Of a stretch of 7,690 bases of DNA, positions 1 through 6,026 are shown piece by piece. Origin of the DNA: Candidatus Limimorpha equi (GTDB lineage Bacteria; Bacteroidota; Bacteroidia; Bacteroidales; F082); NCBI GenBank assembly GCA_018065885.1, contig JAGHSL010000013.1, positions 1 to 7,690 of the forward strand, written 5' to 3'. The first letter of the stretch is position 1; each line of letters opens with the position of its first letter. The notes under the pieces are model-generated. The model saw only the letters and a program-made list of their open reading frames with translations. It ran no database searches and had not been told where the DNA came from. The position numbers and the translations under genes are program-made.

Positions 1-27
1 AACTTATAATTTTTTATTACGGAATTC

Positions 28-58
28 TTGACTTGTTTTGTGCGCTTCCATAATTTTG
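28..58 (+). promoter_or_regulatory. Bacteroidota-type promoter for the surface-protein operon
   Basis: The sequence TAATTTTG (51-58) matches the Bacteroidota -7 consensus TAnnTTTG. A TTG (28-30) lies 20 bases upstream, where the -33 element is expected. Transcription would begin around 62-66, leaving a leader of roughly 13-17 bases before the ATG at 79. The TTG at 28 could also be read as an in-frame start codon, but its place in the promoter argues that it is not translated. The match is by eye and no transcript data are available. Confidence 0.6.
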
Positions 59-78
59 CCTCAACAAATCATTTGCGT

Positions 79-2064
79 ATGAAAAAGTTTTATTTTTTGT
101 CATTGGCTTTGTTGCTGCTTGTCTCCGCTTCCGCACAAAACTGTTTCGACCTTTCCGATTTGACGGCACCCAATATCACCTGCACTTATGGCGATTATGA
201 AAATCCATATCAACATAGAGGTGTCATTGATTTCGGACAGGCCGACATGAGTAGCAGACATACGGTAAACACGGTAAGATCGAGGGATCCGAATGTACCA
301 ATATATACGATTCCTGCAGGGGAAGATTATTCGGTTCGGTTGGGGAATTGTCATTCAGGAGGCCAGGCTGAGAGCATTTCCATTGAATATCAGGTTGACA
401 CATTAGAGTCGGATTTGCTGATAATGAGGTATGCAGTCGTTTTGCAAGATCCGAGTCATGAACCTGAATATCAGCCCCGTTTCACTTTCGCAATTCTTGA
501 TACCGATAACAATTTGATTGATTCTGTTTGTGCCTTTGCCGATTTCATCGCCGACCAGTCTTTGGGATGGCATGCTGTTTATGATGTTTTGTACAAAGAC
601 TGGACGACTATCGGCCTTGATATGACTCCCTATCATGGCAGGACAATCAGGGTACGATTAACGACTTACGACTGTGGATTTAGCGCACATTACGGCTATG
701 CCTACTTCATCTTGAAATGCGGACACAAGAAAATGACGGGCGAACTGTGTGGCGATGTGGGGACCAACACATTTCATGCTCCCGACGGATTCAATTATCG
801 GTGGTATTACCGCGACGACCCTGAAACGACATTGTCTGTCAATCAGTCTGTTACTGTTTCCACCGGTGGATCGCGTCTGCTTTGTTGCCTTGTGTCGTTT
901 GTTGATTGCGCCGACTGTAATTTTGAGTTAAACGCTTCTATGTTAAGCCGTTATCCATTGGCAGATTATGAAATTGTTCCCCAGGAATGCATTAATGTAT
1001 TCCGTTTCAGAAACCACAGCACGATTTCAAATGATGGCGTGACACCAAGTCCCGATGGTGGTACATGCGAAGCGGCGTGGTGGAATTTTGGCGACGGAAC
1101 CACTTCAACGGAAATGAATCCGTATCATTCGTTTCCTCCGGGCGATTATGAAGTCACTTTGGTGGCAGGTCTTAGCGAAAACGCTTGTACCGACACCATC
1201 CGCCAGTGGGTTTCCATTCCCATACAAGGCTATCTCGAGACCTATGTTTGCGACTCGTTGGTCTGGAATAACAAAGTCTTTCGCGAAAGCGGTCAATATT
1301 TGGAAAATGTGCCAACCGCTTTGGGATGCGATAGCTTGATTTCCATGGATTTGACGGTTTATCACAGCAACGGATCTTCTTTTGACGACCAAGGATGCAA
1401 TGTGTATTCATGGAATGAAATGGATTATGAAGAATCGGGAGTTTATTACCAGACTTTCGACAATGTATTTGGATGCGACAGCCTTGTAGAAATGTATCTC
1501 AGCATGAATTACACACCAAATCACACCATCGTAGGAGACCATTGGCCGATTGGCGGCAGCGAAACACATATCAGCGTTTACAATTACAGCATCCGACTTG
1601 AAGATGACCGGTGCCAATTCGACACGGTCATTTGGTCGGTCGATTGCCCGAATTGGTACATTGAGCCGCATGGCAAAGGCGAAACCTGCACCTTATACAT
1701 TTACTCATATTTGCTTGAGCCTGTCGACCTTCACGCCACCGTCGTCAACCGCTGCGATTCGGTGACAAACGATTTTTCCATCAAGACTTCTTATTTTGGC
1801 GTTGAGGAAAATATGGAATGCGTTTCGGTCAGTCCAAACCCGACATCAGGCGAAGTAATGATTGGCTTTGGCAGTTTGACAGGAGAAACCATTATAAGAT
1901 TGTACAATGTGAATGGTTCGCTCGTCGATGAATTCAGTCTGAATCTTGATGGAATGACAAAGACTTTCCCTTATTTCATTCACGACATTGACAGCGGATT
2001 ATGCTATCTGGTCATCAATAACAGCGGCATTTTGAAGACTTTCAAAATATTGATAAACAAATGA
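79..2064 (+). CDS. PKD-domain surface protein with T9SS C-terminal sorting domain
   Basis: This 661-residue protein is predicted to be exported by Sec and then moved across the outer membrane by the type IX secretion system. Residues 1-20 form a signal peptide (MKKF, a leucine-rich core, then SASAQ). Residues about 85-214 form a beta-rich, possibly jelly-roll region with the motifs VRLGNC and DCGFSAHYGYAYF. A PKD domain lies at about 300-380, marked by WNFGDG at 335-340. Two related repeats follow at 384-430 and 431-479. Residues 582-661 are a type A sorting domain: VSPNPTSGE at 584-592, then LYNVNG, then GLCYLVINN and a lysine-ending tail. PKD domains and such repeats usually serve adhesion or glycan contact, and I see no catalytic domain. 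An in-frame TTG at 28 would add 17 residues before a typical signal peptide and overlaps the promoter, so I use the ATG at 79. It probably heads an operon with the next two genes. The family assignment is firm; the function is unknown. Confidence 0.88.
   Translation: MKKFYFLSLALLLLVSASAQNCFDLSDLTAPNITCTYGDYENPYQHRGVIDFGQADMSSRHTVNTVRSRDPNVPIYTIPAGEDYSVRLGNCHSGGQAESISIEYQVDTLESDLLIMRYAVVLQDPSHEPEYQPRFTFAILDTDNNLIDSVCAFADFIADQSLGWHAVYDVLYKDWTTIGLDMTPYHGRTIRVRLTTYDCGFSAHYGYAYFILKCGHKKMTGELCGDVGTNTFHAPDGFNYRWYYRDDPETTLSVNQSVTVSTGGSRLLCCLVSFVDCADCNFELNASMLSRYPLADYEIVPQECINVFRFRNHSTISNDGVTPSPDGGTCEAAWWNFGDGTTSTEMNPYHSFPPGDYEVTLVAGLSENACTDTIRQWVSIPIQGYLETYVCDSLVWNNKVFRESGQYLENVPTALGCDSLISMDLTVYHSNGSSFDDQGCNVYSWNEMDYEESGVYYQTFDNVFGCDSLVEMYLSMNYTPNHTIVGDHWPIGGSETHISVYNYSIRLEDDRCQFDTVIWSVDCPNWYIEPHGKGETCTLYIYSYLLEPVDLHATVVNRCDSVTNDFSIKTSYFGVEENMECVSVSPNPTSGEVMIGFGSLTGETIIRLYNVNGSLVDEFSLNLDGMTKTFPYFIHDIDSGLCYLVINNSGILKTFKILINK
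1228..1515 (+). repeat. Two tandem protein repeats (CDS-W-ESG-Y-GCDSL type)
   Basis: Within the PKD/T9SS protein, residues 384-430 and 431-479 share one pattern. Copy 1 reads VCDSLVWNN, then ESGQY, then LGCDSLISMDL. Copy 2 reads GCNVYSWNE, then ESGVY, then FGCDSLVEMYL. Each copy is about 47-49 residues and keeps two cysteines, a tryptophan, the ESGxY step and GCDSL. Similar repeats are common in large secreted Bacteroidota proteins. The DNA of the two copies is well diverged, so this is an old protein-level duplication and not a recent DNA repeat. Confidence 0.65.
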
Positions 2065-2747
2065 TTGTTATGAAAAACAAATTGCTGTTTCCGATTTTTA
2101 CCTTTTTTGTTCTGTCTTTCGCTTCGTGCGTGAAAGACGGCAATGAAACGGTTTTGATAAACGACCCCCAGGACATTCCATTTATCACAGACTTCCTGCC
2201 AGCCGATTTGCTGGCACTTTATGGTGAGGAAAACATTTATTTTGGCGACGTGCCGCCCTTAGTTGATTTGCAGTTCAAGTCGAACCATCAGTATGTGGCA
2301 ACGAATCTGCAACCACCTTATTGTCCGCCGATTGGCAGCGTTACACCTGTCACACATTATCATCGTTTAGCGAATCAATATCTGCAAATCGCTGATTACT
2401 ACAGTATGAGTTCCGAGGAACAGCATTGCCATTTCATATCGCCTGTGTATATGACAGGCCATGAGACAGCCGAGCATCATTTGTTGTTTACGGCTTACTA
2501 TATGGAAGAGCCTTCTACTGATGGACATCCCGTCCATGCAGTCGTACTCTCCGGCAAATTCACTCCGAAGGGAGTCGAAAATTTCATGTATGGCTACAAA
2601 ATCTTGAGATATAACGATTCCATTGTCCCTACTTCGGTATATCCGGCGGAATCAATTTTTGTCTTCAGAGATTATGACGGGTTGGCCGACACTTGCACTT
2701 GGTACGATAATTCATTGAATGTCAACTGTCTTTCAACAATTCATTAA
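2061..2747 (+). CDS. Hypothetical lipoprotein, histidine-rich
   Basis: The protein has 228 residues and I recognise no named family. The N-terminus is a lipoprotein signal: a lysine-containing start, a phenylalanine/leucine-rich core and the lipobox FAS-C, with the lipidated cysteine at residue 23. It should therefore be membrane-anchored, probably in the outer membrane. Near the start of the mature part is a conserved-looking stretch, FLPADLLALYGEEN, followed by FGDVPP. Ten histidines fall between residues 76 and 159 (for example THYH, QHCH, AEHH and GHPVH). There are three cysteines besides the lipidated one before the last few residues (88, 123 and 212) and one at 223. The ATG at 2061 overlaps the stop of the upstream gene (ATGA), which suggests translational coupling. 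A second in-frame ATG at 2070 gives an equally good signal peptide and may be the real start. The downstream beta-barrel gene begins 12 bases after the stop. Confidence 0.8.
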   Translation: MIVMKNKLLFPIFTFFVLSFASCVKDGNETVLINDPQDIPFITDFLPADLLALYGEENIYFGDVPPLVDLQFKSNHQYVATNLQPPYCPPIGSVTPVTHYHRLANQYLQIADYYSMSSEEQHCHFISPVYMTGHETAEHHLLFTAYYMEEPSTDGHPVHAVVLSGKFTPKGVENFMYGYKILRYNDSIVPTSVYPAESIFVFRDYDGLADTCTWYDNSLNVNCLSTIH

Positions 2748-2759
2748 ATATCAGCGGCT

Positions 2760-3611
2760 ATGAAAAGGATTTGGGGATTATTGCTAATCGTGCAGCTTTT
2801 GTCTTTGGCTCAGCTCAACGCACAAGTTGGCGGCAACAAGCCTTTAAGACAGAAAAGCTATATTTGCCGTAATACAAGCAAACTCAGCATTGGAGTGATA
2901 GCTGGAGGTTCGTATAGCGATATGATTTACTCCGACGTAACCAAGGCAAAACCATTGGGTTTGTTTGGTCCTGTGGGAGGTGTGGCTATGGAATGGAATG
3001 GAAACAGCCATTTTTCGCTTGGCTTCAATGCTTTGTATGCCGTCCGTGGCACACGGAAATCCTTTGACACTGAATTTCAGACAAGTTTCACCGAAACGAA
3101 CACTGCACATATCGATTACCGATTGACTATGAATTGCTTGGATTTCAGGATTCCGATAAGCTATTACTTTGGTTATGAAAGCAATACGCGCTTCTATGCT
3201 TTTGTCGCACCCAACTTCAGCCTTTTGCTGAATGGCAACATGGCTTGGCATCGCACTTACCTGAAAGAGAATCCATTTTATGGTTCGACGGACTACGAAA
3301 TGGATTTGACGAAAGCCAACGCACGTCCCTACGAGATAAGTGCTTTGATTGGTGTGGGCATTCGTCAGCACCTGCAAGTCAATCGTTTGCAGATGTATCT
3401 GAAAGTTGACTTTGCCTTCAATTTTGGCTTAATGAATGATTTTTCTGATGCAGAGATGAATCTCGAACCTGTTTTCTCAGGCTGGGGCGACATCGAACAT
3501 GAAACATTGGGAACACGCCGAATGCAAGCTCTGGAACTGAAAGTCTCTCTGATGATACCGTTCAAAAAACATTTGAAAGATGCTTGCACAAAACTTGGAA
3601 AAATCAACTGA
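2760..3611 (+). CDS. Outer-membrane beta-barrel protein (porin-like family)
   Basis: This 283-residue protein is predicted to be an outer-membrane beta-barrel. Residues 1-21 are a signal peptide (MKRIWG, a leucine-rich core, then LNA before Q22). The mature part alternates polar and hydrophobic residues in the way of membrane beta-strands: KLSIGVIAGGSYSD from residue 41, CLDFRIPISYYFGY from 126, then FYAFVAPNFSLLLNG, YEISALIGVGIRQHL, LQMYLKVDFAFNFGL, and a final strand ALELKVSLMIPF near the C-terminus. Length and pattern fit the Bacteroidota 'outer membrane protein beta-barrel' families, such as the Pfam OMP_b-brl type. I do not see the PorP/SprF signature that accompanies type B T9SS substrates. 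Its position 12 bases after the lipoprotein gene suggests one operon with the two upstream surface-protein genes. Substrate or partner is unknown. Confidence 0.8.
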   Translation: MKRIWGLLLIVQLLSLAQLNAQVGGNKPLRQKSYICRNTSKLSIGVIAGGSYSDMIYSDVTKAKPLGLFGPVGGVAMEWNGNSHFSLGFNALYAVRGTRKSFDTEFQTSFTETNTAHIDYRLTMNCLDFRIPISYYFGYESNTRFYAFVAPNFSLLLNGNMAWHRTYLKENPFYGSTDYEMDLTKANARPYEISALIGVGIRQHLQVNRLQMYLKVDFAFNFGLMNDFSDAEMNLEPVFSGWGDIEHETLGTRRMQALELKVSLMIPFKKHLKDACTKLGKIN

Positions 3612-3625
3612 TAGGCTTATTTTTG
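3595..3625 (+). promoter_or_regulatory. Possible comEC promoter, nearly leaderless
   Basis: TATTTTTG (3618-3625) fits the TAnnTTTG -7 consensus, and TTG (3595-3597) lies 20 bases upstream at the -33 position. The -33 element sits inside the last codons of the beta-barrel gene. Transcription would start around 3629-3632, only a few bases before the comEC ATG at 3636, so the mRNA would have almost no leader. comEC could also be reached by read-through from the upstream operon, since no terminator is visible between the genes. Confidence 0.45.
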
Positions 3626-3635
3626 TTGCCTCAAT

Positions 3636-5747
3636 ATGAGTACTTGGGGCAAATATCCATTCCTCCGTATCCTTTGGCCTTTCGCTTTAGGTATTTGGTG
3701 CTTTGTGTCCTTCCCCACTTTCCGATTGATGCCTTCGGCTTTGATTTTCATAGCTTTGGCTCTGTTTTTCATCACTGTTCTGGCTTCGCGGTTTTGCACC
3801 AAACCACGCTTGAACTGGATTTTCGGTGTGGTGATTTCCTGCTATCTGTTTTGTGCAGGCTATACCATGACGCAAGCACATGATGTTTCCATCCAAAAAA
3901 CTTATTTCCGTAATTTTGAAGCGGATGCAAATTGCTATGTGGCACGCGTTTACGATTGCCCGACCGAAAAGGAAAACTCCCTGAAAGTCATTCTGGACTT
4001 GGACAGCCAGTATTCCGATTCATCGGAGTTGCGCACGGTTTCGGGTAAAGTCATGGCGTATTTTCAGAAATCGGATGCGGCAATGCAATTGCGCTATGGA
4101 GATTTGATTGCATTTCCTTTGCCGATAGGTGAAGTTTCGGCACCGAAAAATCCCGAGGAATTTGATTACCGTGATTATCTTTTCCGCAAAGGCATCACGG
4201 GACAAATCTATTTGAAAGCGGATGATTGGGTTGATTTAGAGGCGAATAAGGCTAATCCGCTGTATGCTTTTTCCTATCGTTTCCGCGATGTGCTGTTGCG
4301 TTCGTTGCAGCGTTGCGGCTTGGATGGCGATGAGTTTGGCGTGGCAGCGGCCATTCTGTTGGGTTATGACGACAGTCTTCCTGCCGAGGTGCGTCAGAAT
4401 TATGTGGCGGCAGGCTCGATGCACATTTTGTGCGTTTCGGGTATGCACGTCGGCATCATTTACCTGCTGGCTTCGTTGCTGCTGAGTTTCCTGAATCGAA
4501 AGAAATGGCAGAAAACGCTCAAGCAGTTGCTCCTTTTGGCTCTGATTTGGTTCTACGCCATGATTGCAGGTCTTTCGCCATCCATTATGCGCTCGGCACT
4601 GATGATTAGTTTCGTGGTTTTCGGTGAACTGCTGCACAGGAAAGGTTTTGCCATCAATTCGATTGCGGCTTCGGCGTTGGTCCTGCTGTGTATCAATCCG
4701 AACAATTTGTTTGAAATCGGATTCCTGCTTTCCTACGTTGCAGTTGTCGGCATAGTGTTGCTGCAAAAACCGATATATGGCTGGTTCTGCTTCAAAAACA
4801 AGCTGTTGGACAAAGTTTGGGAGATTACGGCTGTCGCACTTGCCGCACAGTTTGCCACCATGCCGTTCACCTTGTTTTACTTCCATCAATTTACCGTTTA
4901 CTTCTGGCTGAGCAATTTGTTTATGACCCCGATTTCTTTCGTGGTGATTATGGGCGGAATGATTTTGCTCTTAGTCTCGTGGATACCTTATATAAATGTC
5001 GCGGTCGGCTATTTGGTTTGGGGTGCGGTGTATCTGATGAACACTTTGATTGCATGGGTCGAAAGCCTGCCGCTTTCTATTATTAAAGGTATCTACATCA
5101 ACGGAATGGAATTCACGATGCTTTTGCTGCTGTTCCTTTTCGTGATTCTGCTGGTCACGACACGCCGCCGTGGCTTTTTCATTGCCATGCTTTCGGCGGC
5201 TTTGCTTTTTGTGTTTTCCGTCACGATTCGGCAATACAAAGTGGAAAAACAGGACGAAATCGTTTTTTATAGTCTGCGCAAACATACGGCTGTCGATTTC
5301 GTGAAAGGCAATCAGCATGTTTTGTTGTGCGATACGGCTTTGGTCGCCGATGAAAGTACGATAGATTACAGCTTAAAAGGCAATTGGGCGAAATGTAGTC
5401 TTTCGTCTCGTCCCGAAATCGTTTTCACGGATAATGATTTTGAAAATGCTTTTATCCGAAAAAAGGATAATCTCGTTTCATTTGGCGGCACTTTGATTGC
5501 GTTTTGGCAGGAAAGTGAGGCCGCAACCGATAGCTTGGATTATCGTATTCCAGTCGATTTTCTCGTGGTTACAGGCAAACAAAAGCCAAATGTTGACAAA
5601 TTGTTGATTAATTATTCCGTGAATTGCCTCTTGATAGATGGTTCCGTGCCGTATTATCTGGCCGAAAAATGGATGAATCAGGCGGAAAACATGGGGCTAT
5701 CTTATAAAAACATCGGTGAACGGGCTTTTGTTTACGCAATTGAATGA
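3636..5747 (+). CDS. comEC: ComEC/Rec2-family DNA-uptake channel protein
   Basis: ComEC forms the inner-membrane channel that carries single-stranded DNA into the cytoplasm during natural transformation. The protein has 703 residues. Residues about 1-75 hold hydrophobic segments. Residues about 80-200 form the soluble N-terminal (DUF4131-like) region. The 'Competence' membrane domain spans about 220-520, with the family motif HILCVSGMHVG at 263-273 and GLSPSIMRSA at 312-321, and many membrane segments. Residues about 535-703 are soluble and look like a worn-down metallo-beta-lactamase domain: EIVFYSLRKHTAVDFVKG from 541, then VDFLVVTGKQKPNVDK from 640, where the HxHxDH metal motif would be expected but is absent. 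The start fits homologues that begin just before a KYPFLR-like segment. There is a 24-base gap after the beta-barrel gene and a promoter-like sequence in front. The family call is firm, but comEC homologues also occur in bacteria not known to be transformable. Confidence 0.92.
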   Translation: MSTWGKYPFLRILWPFALGIWCFVSFPTFRLMPSALIFIALALFFITVLASRFCTKPRLNWIFGVVISCYLFCAGYTMTQAHDVSIQKTYFRNFEADANCYVARVYDCPTEKENSLKVILDLDSQYSDSSELRTVSGKVMAYFQKSDAAMQLRYGDLIAFPLPIGEVSAPKNPEEFDYRDYLFRKGITGQIYLKADDWVDLEANKANPLYAFSYRFRDVLLRSLQRCGLDGDEFGVAAAILLGYDDSLPAEVRQNYVAAGSMHILCVSGMHVGIIYLLASLLLSFLNRKKWQKTLKQLLLLALIWFYAMIAGLSPSIMRSALMISFVVFGELLHRKGFAINSIAASALVLLCINPNNLFEIGFLLSYVAVVGIVLLQKPIYGWFCFKNKLLDKVWEITAVALAAQFATMPFTLFYFHQFTVYFWLSNLFMTPISFVVIMGGMILLLVSWIPYINVAVGYLVWGAVYLMNTLIAWVESLPLSIIKGIYINGMEFTMLLLLFLFVILLVTTRRRGFFIAMLSAALLFVFSVTIRQYKVEKQDEIVFYSLRKHTAVDFVKGNQHVLLCDTALVADESTIDYSLKGNWAKCSLSSRPEIVFTDNDFENAFIRKKDNLVSFGGTLIAFWQESEAATDSLDYRIPVDFLVVTGKQKPNVDKLLINYSVNCLLIDGSVPYYLAEKWMNQAENMGLSYKNIGERAFVYAIE

Positions 5748-5830
5748 AAAAAGTTCAAAATTTATCTTTCTGTAAATTAGTGTGTTATATTTTATGATTG
5801 AAAATAATTGAAAAAAAAGTAAAAAAACGC
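5748..5830. other. AT-rich gap after comEC with A-tracts, no clear terminator
   Basis: I see no coding potential and no GC-rich hairpin followed by a T-run that would end comEC transcripts. The stretch is very AT-rich. Near its end are two A-tracts, 5811-5818 (eight A) and 5821-5827 (seven A), directly before the tRNA promoter's -33 element. They occupy the place where an UP element would lie. Confidence 0.55.
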
Positions 5831-5860
5831 TTGCGGAGAATGAAAAAGGTTGTACTTTTG
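5831..5860 (+). promoter_or_regulatory. Strong stable-RNA promoter for tRNA-Asp
   Basis: TACTTTTG (5853-5860) is an exact match to the TAnnTTTG -7 consensus, and TTG (5831-5833) lies 19 bases upstream as the -33 element. A-tracts at 5811-5827 lie just upstream, like an UP element. Transcription should begin near 5864-5867, giving a 5' leader of about 35 bases to be removed by RNase P. An interrupted inverted repeat flanks the promoter: GCTTGCG (5829-5835) and CGCAAAGC (5865-5872). Confidence 0.75.
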
Positions 5861-5900
5861 CACTCGCAAAGCAAAGCAATAGAGTTCTTTTTCAAAGGCT

Positions 5901-5975
5901 GGTCCGGTAGTTCAGTTTGGTTAGAATGCCTGCCTGTCACGCAGGAGGTCGCGAGTTCGAGCCTCGTCCGGACCG
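5901..5975 (+). tRNA. tRNA-Asp (anticodon GTC)
   Basis: The 75 bases fold into a full cloverleaf. The acceptor stem is GGTCCGG (5901-5907) with CCGGACC (5968-5974), and the discriminator is G (5975), as expected for aspartate. The D-stem is GTTC/GAAT. The anticodon stem is CCTGC/GCAGG with loop CTGTCAC and anticodon GTC at 5936-5938. The T-arm is GCGAG, TTCGAGC, CTCGT. The 3' CCA is not encoded (the next bases are CTC), so it must be added after transcription. It reads both aspartate codons. It has its own promoter upstream and an intrinsic terminator 10 bases downstream. Confidence 0.97.
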
Positions 5976-5985
5976 CTCAAAAGCG

Positions 5986-6014
5986 AGCAACCCAAATAGG
6001 GTTGCTTTTTTTTT
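5986..6014 (+). terminator. Intrinsic terminator after tRNA-Asp
   Basis: AGCAACCC (5986-5993) and GGGTTGCT (5999-6006) form a perfect 8-bp stem with the 5-base loop AAATA. The last T of the stem begins a run of nine T (6006-6014). This is a textbook Rho-independent terminator for the tRNA transcript. It ends only 12 bases before the prfC start codon. Confidence 0.9.
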
Positions 6015-6026
6015 AAACTTAATACG

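Noticed and set aside
28..78. Upstream TTG start for the PKD/T9SS protein
   Set aside because: It adds 17 residues before a standard signal peptide and coincides with the promoter's -33 element; the ATG at 79 is the better start.
4236..4889. A 217-codon open frame on the minus strand inside comEC
   Set aside because: It lies wholly opposite a well-conserved ComEC membrane domain. Its product is rich in Q, N, H and R, as expected from the reverse complement of membrane-protein codons, and it matches nothing I recognise.
5785..5807. AT-only hairpin (TTATATTTT with AAAATAA) after comEC
   Set aside because: The stem is weak and interrupted, with no following T-run, so it is not a credible terminator.
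5901..6014. tRNA-Asp as an integration (attachment) site
   Set aside because: No integrase gene and no repeat of the tRNA 3' end is visible in the window.
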